From the NCBI GenBank assembly GCA_013695195.1, contig JACDAY010000056.1, positions 1 through 14,968 on the forward strand: DNA of 14,968 bases, read 5' to 3'. The position numbers and the translations under genes were made by a program. Position 1 is the stretch's first letter. The number at the start of each line of letters is the position of its first letter. Origin of the DNA: Blastocatellia bacterium. Lineage in GTDB: Bacteria > Acidobacteriota > Blastocatellia > Pyrinomonadales > Pyrinomonadaceae. The notes beneath the pieces were generated by a model. The model made no database searches. It saw nothing but the letters and a program-made list of their open reading frames with translations, and was not told the origin of the DNA. Positions 8,001 to 14,913 of this stretch are shown piece by piece.

Positions 8001-8118
8001 TGCATCGGGAAGCACGACCCAGTTCAATTTCAATCCGACCTTTGGCTCGGTGACCGCAGCAGGAAATAGTATTGTCCGTGAACGGCAGATTCAGTTTGCG
8101 GCACGTTTTCAGTTTTAG
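5062..8118 (+). CDS. Oar-like TonB-dependent outer-membrane receptor with carboxypeptidase-regulatory-like N-terminal domain
   Basis: This 1018-residue protein is an outer-membrane transporter or adhesin-type receptor. The signal peptide is residues 1-26 (ending GFGQAFA). A carboxypeptidase-regulatory-like beta sandwich follows at about 28-110 (VTGGINGTITDPQGGVVPNA, SDGGYRVLNLQPGTYRVE). A TonB plug lies at about 115-240 (INELPINGR, SFRGISG, AVREFQVNTSNYSAEFGRA, GGVVNTVTKSGTNDFHGS). The rest is a beta barrel, including the Oar-type ERGRSNFDVPHRFVASVIF near 850 and a C-terminal phenylalanine in AARFQF, as expected of an outer-membrane barrel. I chose the ATG at 5062 because GAGG precedes it by 12 bases and it begins the signal peptide; an ATG at 5044 would add six residues and lacks such a site. 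No SusD partner is adjacent. The ligand is unknown; in Acidobacteriota such receptors are numerous and usually assigned to uptake of polymers or iron complexes. Confidence 0.92.
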   Translation: MTKNFSIKFLTLIILSLVLGFGQAFAQSTVTGGINGTITDPQGGVVPNASITVTNIGTNAAVTVNASSDGGYRVLNLQPGTYRVETTVSGFAPVMADNIIVEVGVITSVDIPLTLGTATAEVEITAEAPVINTNDSTNSRNINETSINELPINGRRASSFVLATPGVSPDGGFGLISFRGISGLLNNSTVDGGDDNQAFFSEARGRTRISSSISQDAVREFQVNTSNYSAEFGRAAGGVVNTVTKSGTNDFHGSAFYFFRDNKYGARNPLIFPGPGNPTGKPKDVRHQFGGSIGGPVVKDNLFFFFSYDQQKRDFPGVAQPGNATFLNPITVTGLTPAQVAAGISYLQNLTGVVPRRGDQTLILPKIDWVINDKHTFTAVYNRLRWNSPAGVQTAATVTRGRTSFGSDIVALDSYNFRLNSVLTPSIINEARFQYSRDLEQQIADTPDPSEPTTGGGFPPSASIAVGGGITIGKPNFLNRNAYPDEKRWQFADSVTLNRGKHTIKFGADINHVSDTLASLFTESGAYSYSTLANFLLDFNIPSTKAYANFQQGFGPLEFQFVTRDYNFFYQHDIRVDSNLTLNIGLRYEYQQKPEPQLPNPREPRTSVFPADKNNFGPRVGFAYSFGDNNENVIRSGYGMFYGRITNSAISNAITNTGLAAGQRTFFTTPNATSPTYPNVLPAFPSSGSSFGGDIIVFARGIQNPRIHQLDLIYERQISRNTAISFTGMISHGQYLPYFIDTNLNPPTAATAFTFNGGPLGGTTFIAPRFTGPRPNTNFGRITEISSNVSSDYYGFVAQLNRRMTNGIQFQTSYTFSSAEDNGQNSQTFTTANSPLNPFDLDIERGRSNFDVPHRFVASVIFAPTNLFGLGNGSRVGKAILGGWSVAPIVTASSGFTYSGTTQSSIIGLTSSGVLGAGGSSRIPGLAPNTFRTPSIFNIDLRLSKRFRFTETMNLEFLAEAFNLLNRFHTTGINSTMYNFASGSTTQFNFNPTFGSVTAAGNSIVRERQIQFAARFQF

Positions 8119-8139
8119 TTTTTCTCTCACGAGAAAAAC
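8118..8139. terminator. Hairpin at the receptor stop codon
   Basis: A perfect nine-base stem, GTTTTTCTC/GAGAAAAAC, with the loop TCAC begins on the last base of the TAG stop. It precedes the stronger terminator and could assist termination or protect the 3' end. Confidence 0.4.
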
Positions 8140-8145
8140 CTTTGA

Positions 8146-8176
8146 GGCACGTTTCTATTGGAAGCGTGCCTTTTTT
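8146..8176 (+). terminator. Rho-independent terminator after the receptor gene
   Basis: GGCACGTTTC (8146-8155) and GAAGCGTGCC (8161-8170) form a ten-base stem with one G-U pair and a five-base loop. Six T residues follow. It lies 27 bases past the receptor stop, ideal for ending that transcript. Confidence 0.85.
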
Positions 8177-8187
8177 ATGTGCTGGGA

Positions 8188-8266
8188 CACGCTTCAGCGT
8201 GCATTTTGTCAGAACCGTCTGCGTGAGCGGGCGGGTAAACCAAGACACGCTAAAGCGTGAACTCAG
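8188..8266. repeat. Palindromic intergenic repeat, copy B (hairpin-core-hairpin)
   Basis: Two hairpins with the same arms (CACGCT/AGCGTG at 8188-8201 and 8246-8259) flank the core TGTCAGAACCGTCTGCGTGA at 8207-8226, which runs on to 8237. The core matches copy A at 3929-3960. The second hairpin with its outer flank is the inverse of the copy A hairpin. This copy looks complete, and copy A looks like its left half. No transposase is nearby. Confidence 0.7.
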
Positions 8267-8288
8267 AGCAGTAGACAGCGATCGCGCA

Positions 8289-8317
8289 TTGACCGATGGG
8301 AAATTCCGATTAACAAT
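8289..8317 (+). promoter_or_regulatory. Possible promoter just upstream of the glycosyltransferase gene
   Basis: TTGACC (8289-8294, five of six matches to the -35 consensus) and AACAAT (8312-8317, four of six to the -10) are spaced 17 bases. It ends nine bases before the ATG, which would make the transcript nearly leaderless. That fits the lack of a clear ribosome binding site. Tentative. Confidence 0.25.
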
Positions 8318-8326
8318 TTAAGCGCG

Positions 8327-9427
8327 ATGCGGATTTTACAAATTTCATCGGCAAAGACCTTTGGCGGCGGGGAGCGGCATTTTGTCGATCTGTGCCGCGG
8401 GTTGACGGAGCGCGGCCACGAAGTCTTTGCGGCTTTGCGGCCTACGAATGAGTGGCAGAAACGGCTCGGCTTTTTACCCGCTGAGAAGATTCTGCACGTC
8501 TCTATCCGCAATTCATTCGGGGTATTAAGCGCAAAGAAGATGGCCGGATTTATTCGCGACAACGATATCGAGATTGTTCACGCGCACGTTGCGCGGGATT
8601 ATATTCCGGCGAGCATTGCGTGCATGCTCGCAAAAAGCCCGAAGTTTGTTTTGACGAGGCATGTTTTGTTTCCGCTAAAGCCGTTTAACAGGTTTGCGTT
8701 AAAGAATTTGTCGAAGGCGATAGCGGTTTCTTCGGGTGTGGAGACAGCATTGCAAAAGGTTTTTGCGCAGCCGAAGATCGCCGTGATTCCAAACGGTATT
8801 GCAATCGAAGACTGGTCCGATATCGATCAGGTAAAATTGAGAGGCGAATTTCGATCATTACACGGCATACCGAGTGACGCCCCGCTAATAGGCACGGTCG
8901 GCGAGTTGATATTGTTAAAAGGGCAGCGGGATTTCGTGCTTGCGGCAAACGAGATTATAAAAAAATATCCCGAAGCTTATTTTGTCGTTGTCGGGAAAGA
9001 CAACACCATAGACAAGAAATTTCGCCGCGAGCTGAAACGGCTGGTCAAGGTGTTCAGGCTCGACGATAGTTTTCTATGGCTGGATTGGGTGGATGATACG
9101 GCACCGCTTCTCGCTGCGATGGACATCTTCGTTTCGGCGTCTCATTCAGAAAGCTTCGGGCTGGCAATTTTGGAAGCAATGGCAAGCGGGACTGCGGTCG
9201 TTGCAACAGAAACGGAAGGAGCGAAGGAGCTTTTAAAGGAAAAAAAAATTCTTGTTCCTATCAAAGATGCTGTAAAACTCGCGGAAAGAATTAGTTTTTA
9301 TCTGGAAGATCAGGATCGCCGTCAGGCTGCGGGGCTTCACTTTCAACTCCTGGCAAGGGAAAACTTCTCATTGAATCGAATGATAGATGAAACCGAGAAT
9401 CTTTATAAAGAAATTTTGTCTCGGTAG
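8327..9427 (+). CDS. GT4-family glycosyltransferase
   Basis: This 366-residue cytoplasmic or membrane-associated protein transfers a sugar from a nucleotide-sugar donor and has the GT-B fold. The N-terminal domain has the glycine loop FGGGERHFVDL (12-22) and the HAHVARDY segment (85-92). The linker VIPNGIAIEDW (153-163) precedes the C-terminal domain. That domain has GTVGELILLKGQRDF (189-203), with the lysine expected to contact the donor phosphate, and the retaining EX7E motif ESFGLAILE (E275, E283) followed by AMASG. Length is typical of GT4 enzymes of lipopolysaccharide or exopolysaccharide synthesis. Acceptor and donor cannot be read from the sequence. No strong ribosome binding site precedes the ATG. 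A glycogen debranching enzyme gene follows on the same strand after 190 bases. No other polysaccharide genes are visible, so the pathway is open. Confidence 0.9.
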   Translation: MRILQISSAKTFGGGERHFVDLCRGLTERGHEVFAALRPTNEWQKRLGFLPAEKILHVSIRNSFGVLSAKKMAGFIRDNDIEIVHAHVARDYIPASIACMLAKSPKFVLTRHVLFPLKPFNRFALKNLSKAIAVSSGVETALQKVFAQPKIAVIPNGIAIEDWSDIDQVKLRGEFRSLHGIPSDAPLIGTVGELILLKGQRDFVLAANEIIKKYPEAYFVVVGKDNTIDKKFRRELKRLVKVFRLDDSFLWLDWVDDTAPLLAAMDIFVSASHSESFGLAILEAMASGTAVVATETEGAKELLKEKKILVPIKDAVKLAERISFYLEDQDRRQAAGLHFQLLARENFSLNRMIDETENLYKEILSR

Positions 9428-9568
9428 TATTTAATCAGGCTTAAATCATGAAGCGTGGCAAAGCCTTGCGAATCTTGTCCCGTGTCCCTCTGTCCGAGCT
9501 GCTTTGACACGCACATGCGGGGTTAGTTGATATCAGATCGAACGGGAAACAGGAGTTACCACCGAAAA

Positions 9569-9598
9569 AGAAGAACAGACCGAAATAAGAAGAACAGA
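9569..9598 (+). repeat. Short direct repeat before the debranching enzyme gene
   Basis: AGAAGAACAGA occurs at 9569-9579 and 9588-9598, a 19-base period, 20 bases before the ATG. The purine-rich units could serve as weak ribosome-binding or mRNA-stability elements in the absence of a normal Shine-Dalgarno, or be incidental. Confidence 0.4.
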
Positions 9599-9617
9599 AA
9601 CACCCAACAAATCTCAA

Positions 9618-11573
9618 ATGATAAATTTTGACCGCAATATCTGCACTAATTTTGAAGAAGCCTCAAATCGCGAATGGCTCGAGACGAACGGCATTGGCGG
9701 TTTTGCTTCGGGTACGATTTCGGGGGCAAATACGCGGAGGTACCACGGCCTTCTAACTGCCGCGACCGAACCGCCGCTTGGGCGAATTACAATGCTGTCC
9801 AAATTCGAGGAGACGCTCGTAGTGGACGGCAAGAATTTTGAGCTTTCGACGAATCAATATCCCGGGCGTATTTATCCCGAGGGTTACAGGTATTTGCAGA
9901 ATTTCCGGCTTGATCCCTTTCCCGTCTGGACATTTGAAGTTGAAGGCATCGAGATCGAAAAGAAGTTGTTCATGGTTCACGGCGAAAATACGATTGTGAT
10001 TAAATACTCGGCAAAGCTCAAAGCCCAAAGTCCAAAGACCCAAGTCGAACTCGTCCTAAAACCGCTTCTTTCTTTTGTCGATTACCACGCTTTGCAGCAC
10101 CGGAATTCCGAGGTGAATTTGAAATATGACACGGGCGATAATCTTGTTTCGATTCATCCGTACGATAAGATGCCGCCTCTTTTTTTTCATCACAATGCTT
10201 TGAATGTTGATAAAACAGGGTTTTGGTATAACGATCTTGTATATCAGATTGAAAGGGAACGCGGCTTCGATTTTATAGAAGACCTTTTTCAACCTTTCGC
10301 GATGAAATTCGATTTAACCGATGCCGCGATAATAATAACTTCAACCGTACAGCAAGGAGGCTTTGATGAATCGGAGCTCGAAACAGCAGAGATCGAGCGG
10401 CGCCAAACCCTTTTACAAATGGCGGAAGCAAAGGAAGGATTCACAAAGCAGCTCGTCCTAGCCGCGGACCAATTCATCGTTGCCCGAGGTGAAGGGCATA
10501 CGGTGATCGCCGGTTATCCGTGGTTCTCCGATTGGGGACGCGATACCATGATTTCGCTGGGCGGCCTGACGCTGGCTGTAAACAGGCCTGAGATCGCGAA
10601 GAATATTCTGCTCGAATTTTCCCGGCATATTTCAGAAGGAATGCTGCCGAACCGTTTTCCGGACGCCGGTGATGAGGCCGAATACAACACAGTAGACGCA
10701 ACTCTTTGGTATTTCGAAGCGGTCAGGGCGTACACAGCAAAGACGGGCGATTACGTGTTTGTTCTAGAAAACCTTTACGAAAAACTTGCCGGTGTTGTCG
10801 CGTGGCATCTTCGCGGAACCCGTTACAATATTTATGTTGATACTGACGGATTGCTTTTTGCCGGTGAGGAAGGCGTGCAGCTTACGTGGATGGACGCGAA
10901 AATAGGCGATCTGGTTGTTACTCCGAGAACCGGCAAAGCGGTCGAAGTTCAGGCCCTTTGGTACAACGCGCTCCGAATCATGGCCGATCTTGCCGAAAGG
11001 TTTGGCGATGATAAGGATAAGGCGCGGTACGAATCCATGGCGGAACTCTGCAAACTCAGCTTTAATGGCGTATTTTGGAACGAACCCGAGCAATGCCTGT
11101 TCGATGTGGTGGGAAATGAGCATCGGGACGGGTCGGTTCGTCCGAATCAAATATTTGCGGTGTCACTGCCTTTTTCGATGCTTGACATCGAAAGATCGCG
11201 CAAGGTGCTGGAGAAGATTCAGGCGGAATTGCTCACGCCTGTGGGTTTGCGCTCGCTCTCGCCATCGGATAAGAACTATTTTGGAACCTATAAAGGAACT
11301 CCGTTTGAAAGGGATTTGGCATACCATCAGGGAACCGTCTGGGCGTGGCTGATCGGCCCGTTTATTGACGCCTACCGAAAAATACACGGCACCGGTAAGA
11401 CAAGTGAGAATAAAGTTTCCGAGATACTTTCGGGCTTCAAAACTTATCTATCTGAAGACGGAGTTGGACAAATCTCGGAGATTTTTGACGGTGATGTTCC
11501 ACACCGGCCGCGCGGGTGTTTCGCACAGGCATGGAGCGTTGCGGAAGTTCTAAGGGTTTCCAGCCTAAAATAA
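9618..11573 (+). CDS. Glycogen debranching enzyme, amylo-alpha-1,6-glucosidase type (GDE_N / GDE_C)
   Basis: This 651-residue cytoplasmic enzyme should hydrolyse alpha-1,6 branch points in glycogen or limit dextrins. It has the short bacterial/archaeal architecture, not the GlgX (GH13) type. The N-terminal domain (about 1-240) begins EWLETNGIGGFASGTISGAN and NTRRYHGLL (38-46). The C-terminal (alpha/alpha)6-barrel domain (about 275-650) shows AGYPWFSDWGRDTMISLGG (298-316), GEEGVQLTWMDAK (416-428), HQGTVWAWLIGPF (570-582) and the closing GQISEIFDGDVPHRPRGC followed by FAQAWSVAEVLR. The acidic residues in DWGRD and WMDAK are conserved in the family. Length is normal and no motif is missing. The upstream neighbour is a GT4 glycosyltransferase. 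The 53 bases to the convergent regulator gene contain no obvious terminator. Glycogen synthase and branching enzyme are not in this window. Confidence 0.94.
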   Translation: MINFDRNICTNFEEASNREWLETNGIGGFASGTISGANTRRYHGLLTAATEPPLGRITMLSKFEETLVVDGKNFELSTNQYPGRIYPEGYRYLQNFRLDPFPVWTFEVEGIEIEKKLFMVHGENTIVIKYSAKLKAQSPKTQVELVLKPLLSFVDYHALQHRNSEVNLKYDTGDNLVSIHPYDKMPPLFFHHNALNVDKTGFWYNDLVYQIERERGFDFIEDLFQPFAMKFDLTDAAIIITSTVQQGGFDESELETAEIERRQTLLQMAEAKEGFTKQLVLAADQFIVARGEGHTVIAGYPWFSDWGRDTMISLGGLTLAVNRPEIAKNILLEFSRHISEGMLPNRFPDAGDEAEYNTVDATLWYFEAVRAYTAKTGDYVFVLENLYEKLAGVVAWHLRGTRYNIYVDTDGLLFAGEEGVQLTWMDAKIGDLVVTPRTGKAVEVQALWYNALRIMADLAERFGDDKDKARYESMAELCKLSFNGVFWNEPEQCLFDVVGNEHRDGSVRPNQIFAVSLPFSMLDIERSRKVLEKIQAELLTPVGLRSLSPSDKNYFGTYKGTPFERDLAYHQGTVWAWLIGPFIDAYRKIHGTGKTSENKVSEILSGFKTYLSEDGVGQISEIFDGDVPHRPRGCFAQAWSVAEVLRVSSLK

Positions 11574-11626
11574 ATCGCAATACGACCGAATAAGCACAGT
11601 GGCGTCGGATAAGCGGCCCGAATCAA

Positions 11627-12343
11627 TTAAAACATCAGTAAACGTTCATATTCATCTTTGACGACCGCGTAACATTCACAGGCGCAGGCTTCGAGTTTCC
11701 GGCGGTCAAGTAACTGAATATGACCGCGCATATAGCTGATGATTCCAGCGTCCTGCAAGCGTCCGGCGGCTACCGTTACGCCTTCGCGCCGCACGCCGAG
11801 CAGCTGAGAAATAATCGCCTGAGTCAGAATTATCGCGTCGGTTTGCAGGCAATCATGGATAAACAAAAGCCAGCGACAGAGCCTCTGGTCAAAGGTATGA
11901 AGGCGGTTGCAGACGGCGACTTGTGAAATTTGGGTGATAAGCGACTGTGTATAGCGGAGCAATATTTGCTGCAGCGGTCCGCCATGCTCAAACTCGCCCT
12001 GAATCGTTTTTGATTTGATTCTGAACGCACCACCCGCAATCTGCACAATGGCCTGGCTGGGCGTCGTTTTGCCGCCGAGAAAAACCGAGATCCCGATCAC
12101 ACCGCATCTCCCTACCATACCCATCTCGGCGGTCGAGCCGGTTTCCATCGTGTAAAGCAAGGACACAACTGAAGTTGTCGGAAAATAGAGATACGGCATC
12201 TCGTCGCCGGAATCATAAAGGATTTCACCGAGAGCCAAATCGATATACTCCATCGATGGCAGCAGCCGAAGGTAATCTACATCGGGCAGCACGGCAAACA
12301 GCCGGTTGGAGAGCGCATCAAATGGATTCAGGTCAGCGTACAT
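11627..12343 (-). CDS. Crp/Fnr-family transcriptional regulator
   Basis: This 238-residue cytoplasmic protein has a cyclic-nucleotide-binding-type beta roll at about 20-120 (LPSMEYIDLALGEILYDSGD, YLYFPTTSVVSLLY, EMGMVGRCGVIGISVFLGG). A long dimerisation helix (about 122-160) and a winged helix-turn-helix follow (about 172-215: LTQAIISQLLGVRREGVTVA, GRLQDAGIISYMRGHIQLLD). The effector pocket lacks a recognisable Crp cAMP signature. The Fnr N-terminal four-cysteine cluster is also absent; a few cysteines (C220, C222, C224) lie at the C-terminus, which is unusual and could be redox-sensitive. It lies 198 bases downstream of the frameshifted DUF417 gene on the same strand. Several related regulators occur as stand-alone genes, so the target is unknown. 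Confidence 0.9.
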   Translation of the reverse strand: MYADLNPFDALSNRLFAVLPDVDYLRLLPSMEYIDLALGEILYDSGDEMPYLYFPTTSVVSLLYTMETGSTAEMGMVGRCGVIGISVFLGGKTTPSQAIVQIAGGAFRIKSKTIQGEFEHGGPLQQILLRYTQSLITQISQVAVCNRLHTFDQRLCRWLLFIHDCLQTDAIILTQAIISQLLGVRREGVTVAAGRLQDAGIISYMRGHIQLLDRRKLEACACECYAVVKDEYERLLMF

Positions 12344-12541
12344 AAATTTTCGATAGTGTCCTAATTCTTTTCATTAGATTATCTTCACCAAAATGATAAC
12401 CAGCGACTGATTGAATTGACGCGGGTGGAAACCGCAACTCGCAACTTCGGGTGTGATGTTCAAATAAAGAAGCTGTTGCTTCGCATGGCGTAAAATGACA
12501 TGTTCTTCAACGGCCGTGGACATTCGGTCAAATTGGTATAG

Positions 12542-13079
12542 TCACAAGGCATCGGATCGTCTCCAGAGACGATGATTTTCGAATGCCTCGCCCGCCGTTA
12601 CAATTGCCGCGCCGAGCAGAAAAACGTCCTTGAGTAAAAACGCGCCGGTCGGAGTGGCAACCGGCAGCGGAAATCCCGGCACGCTCGACCACGCGCCCGG
12701 CGTGGTGAACAAAAAAGTCAGCGTCGTCAGTGTCATGACAATAGCCGAGGCTGCCGATAGCGGAAAGCCGCGAACTCACAAAACGCAGCGCAATCAAAAC
12801 GGCAAATATGATTTCCGCCGCCCCGACGATATTTGAAACCGCCTGGAGGCTAAAAACCGAATACATCCACGACATAAAAGGGCTGTTGGCAACCAGCGGC
12901 TGAATGGCCTTTGCCTCAACCGGATGAAATTTAAACGAGCCGTAGTAAAGCAAAATCGCAACCAAACTATAGCGCAAAACGCCGATTCCGGTGTTCGTCA
13001 AAATTTTGCCGATCCGTGCTGTTTGCGGCCGCACATTTTCAAAGTCGTCCGATGCGTTTGCGCCGTTAATTTCTGCCAT
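12542..13079 (-). pseudogene. DUF417 (YkgB-like) membrane protein, frameshifted
   Basis: The N-terminal 110 residues (MAEING... to RLSAIGS) read in one frame from the ATG at 13079, with a good AGAGGAA ribosome binding site. They include two likely membrane helices (GVLRYSLVAILLYYGSFKF and VSNIVGAAEIIFAVLIAL) and HPVEAKAIQPLVANSPFMSW, which is typical of YkgB-like DUF417 proteins. The family's C-terminal half (SAIVMTLTTLTFLFTTPGAW, then TGAFLLKDVFLLGAAIV) is intact but lies in another frame, ending at a TGA at 12544-12542. One extra base near 12749 accounts for the shift; corrected, the protein would be about 178 residues. Without correction the first frame runs on as nonsense to 12528. Family function is poorly known (an inner-membrane protein related to DoxX-like or RclC-like proteins, linked to reactive chlorine stress in E. 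coli). A sequencing error cannot be excluded. Confidence 0.85.
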
Positions 13080-13541
13080 AAATTTTCCTCTTTTTTATTT
13101 AATTGAGAATCTGTCTAGCTAATATATGCCAACGCACCGGGTTTTTATTCTTCAAGCGACACCGGCGACTTTGCAACTTCCTTCGTTCCGTTCACTTTCT
13201 CCACTCATCATTATTCGGCAGACCTTACACATTTCAAGAAAATACTGCATTAAAATAAATCGGAAAACGTTTATTGACCAACGAAAGAAATTCTATTTTG
13301 CCAACTAATATAAAGGAATAATAGCTATAAGCTGGATATTACTAGATTAAGTGATGTTCCGTAAGTGTAAAAGCGCACAGAGAATGAAATCTGAAGCGGA
13401 TATGCTTATTAATATCTGAAAGTCGCAAAATATTTCGGTAACGGCGAGCGATGCGAATCGAAGGAAAAGCCGAACCATACTACGCGAAGCTCAACGTCGA
13501 AAGCCCAGGGTGTTTCGCCAAACAAAATAAAGGGGGAAATG
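13080..13541. other. Non-coding region between the DUF417 and DUF4331 genes
   Basis: About 460 bases between divergent genes. A 60-codon frame at 13126-13308 has no ribosome binding site and no recognisable content, so I see no gene. The left part is AT-rich and must contain the DUF417 promoter; the right part (about 13430-13530) is more GC-rich and immediately precedes the DUF4331 gene, so it is probably a long leader. I could not assign promoters or a known RNA structure. Confidence 0.5.
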
Positions 13542-14768
13542 ATGATTCTTAAAAACAAGAAAAAATTTATATTTGGCTTATTCCTGCTGACGCTGGCGTT
13601 AGCGATTCAGCTAGTGCCGCCGGCACGCACAATTGCGTCCGACCACATCGATTCACCGATCATCACGCAGGACAGGGGCTCGGATCTGGCCGATACCTTT
13701 GCGTTTCTCGACCCGAACGACAATTCGAGGGTCGTTTTGATCATGTCAACGCAAGGCTTTGTCGTGTCGGGCGAGCATTTCGGGATGGCGATCTTCGATC
13801 ATAACATTCGCTATCGTTTCGAGATCGAAAACACGGGCGATGCCAAACCGGACGAGTTTATTGACGTTCTTTATTCGCCCGGACTCGGTCGCGTAACGCC
13901 GCAAACGGCGACGATCGAACTGCCGAACGGCAGGAAGTTCACCGCGCAAACGACAGTTTCAGACCAGGAATACAGAGCACCGGAATTCGTAATTACGAAT
14001 AACAGCGAGAACAACGCCGTATTTTACGCGGGCGTTGCCGACGACCCGTTCTTCCTGGACGACACGGGAGCGAATCGCTTTGTCGCGTCTTCGATCATGA
14101 ATCCTGGACGGCCTAATAAATCCTTACTCGGCGAGCGTGGCGGCCGCGACACTTACGCGGGGTTTAACACTTTGATCACCGCCATCAGCGTCCCGGCTTC
14201 GATTCTGAAAGGCCGAGGGAATGTCATAGGAATAAATGCCGTTACGCAGCGCCGGGAACGTCAGAGGATTGGCGATAACAACAAAGTTACGGGCGAAGGC
14301 GATTGGGTAACGGTTGACCGCGACGGCGGACCGCTGGTCAATAATGGCCTGATTCCGCCGCCGCGCAAGGACGAATATAACGCCGCTTCGACCGAAGACG
14401 ACGCGAAAGGCAGATTCAAGGACGATCTCGTGAAATCGCTGAAAGCTTTGGGAACCGATGACGCCCATATTGCGATGCTGGCGAAAGCCTCGGTTGAAAC
14501 CGGCGATATTTTGCGGCTCGATTTGAGCGTGCCGAACAGAGGCCCGGGCGGCGGAAATAATCGAGACGGCGGTTTTGGCAAAATGGGCGGACGGCGTTTG
14601 CAGGACGACGTGGTTGATGCGGTTTTTACGATCATCAATAACGGCGCGCCGCTCGGCGATAAGGTCAACGGCAACGAAGTTCCGTTCCTTAGCCGATTTC
14701 CGTTTGTCGCCAAACCGACGCAGCCATTCCCGCCGGGAAAAAATCCCGACGACCACACGCGGCAATAA
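13542..14768 (+). CDS. Secreted DUF4331-family protein
   Basis: The product is about 408 residues with an N-terminal signal segment (KNKKKFIFGLFLLTLALAIQL). The mature region begins SDHIDSPIITQDRGSDLADT, the start pattern of DUF4331 proteins. Further family marks in order are AGVADDPFFLD (about 163-173), RDTYAGFNTLITAISVPASIL (about 202-222), DRDGGPLVNNGLIPPPRKDE (about 260-279), RLDLSVPNRG, and GRRLQDDVVDAVFTIINNG (about 350-368), then FPFVAKPTQPFPPG. A glycine-rich insert (GPGGGNNRDGG) precedes the last motif. Two adjacent ATG codons occur, at 13539 and 13542; AGGGGG at 13531-13536 is better spaced for the second, and the difference is one residue. The function of the family is unknown; export is well supported. 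The next gene begins 145 bases downstream on the same strand, so an operon is plausible. Confidence 0.9.
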   Translation: MILKNKKKFIFGLFLLTLALAIQLVPPARTIASDHIDSPIITQDRGSDLADTFAFLDPNDNSRVVLIMSTQGFVVSGEHFGMAIFDHNIRYRFEIENTGDAKPDEFIDVLYSPGLGRVTPQTATIELPNGRKFTAQTTVSDQEYRAPEFVITNNSENNAVFYAGVADDPFFLDDTGANRFVASSIMNPGRPNKSLLGERGGRDTYAGFNTLITAISVPASILKGRGNVIGINAVTQRRERQRIGDNNKVTGEGDWVTVDRDGGPLVNNGLIPPPRKDEYNAASTEDDAKGRFKDDLVKSLKALGTDDAHIAMLAKASVETGDILRLDLSVPNRGPGGGNNRDGGFGKMGGRRLQDDVVDAVFTIINNGAPLGDKVNGNEVPFLSRFPFVAKPTQPFPPGKNPDDHTRQ

Positions 14769-14780
14769 CTTACAGACATT

Positions 14781-14819
14781 ATACCCGCGCCAGCGGCAGT
14801 CAAGATTTGACGCGGGTAT
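14781..14819 (+). terminator. GC-rich hairpin between DUF4331 and the next gene
   Basis: ATACCCGCG (14781-14789) and CGCGGGTAT (14811-14819) form a perfect nine-base stem with a 21-base loop. It starts 13 bases after the stop. No T run follows, so it may attenuate or protect the 3' end rather than terminate fully. Confidence 0.5.
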
Positions 14820-14913
14820 TTGCTCCAAAAAACGCAACGCGCCGAATCGGATACCCGTGTATTTAAAAGCCGGTTTCGGCTATCACCATAAACAAGTAAT
14901 AAGTGGAGATAAA

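Noticed and set aside
12469..12482. Small hairpin GAAGC/GCTTC between the Crp/Fnr and DUF417 genes as a terminator
   Set aside because: The stem is only five bases and no T run follows on the relevant strand.
13126..13308. A 60-codon plus-strand open frame in the non-coding region
   Set aside because: It has no Shine-Dalgarno sequence and no recognisable content, and lies in AT-rich DNA where such frames are common.
14124..14837. A 237-codon minus-strand open frame under the DUF4331 gene
   Set aside because: It is a shadow: the plus frame has signal peptide, family motifs and a ribosome binding site, while this frame has none.
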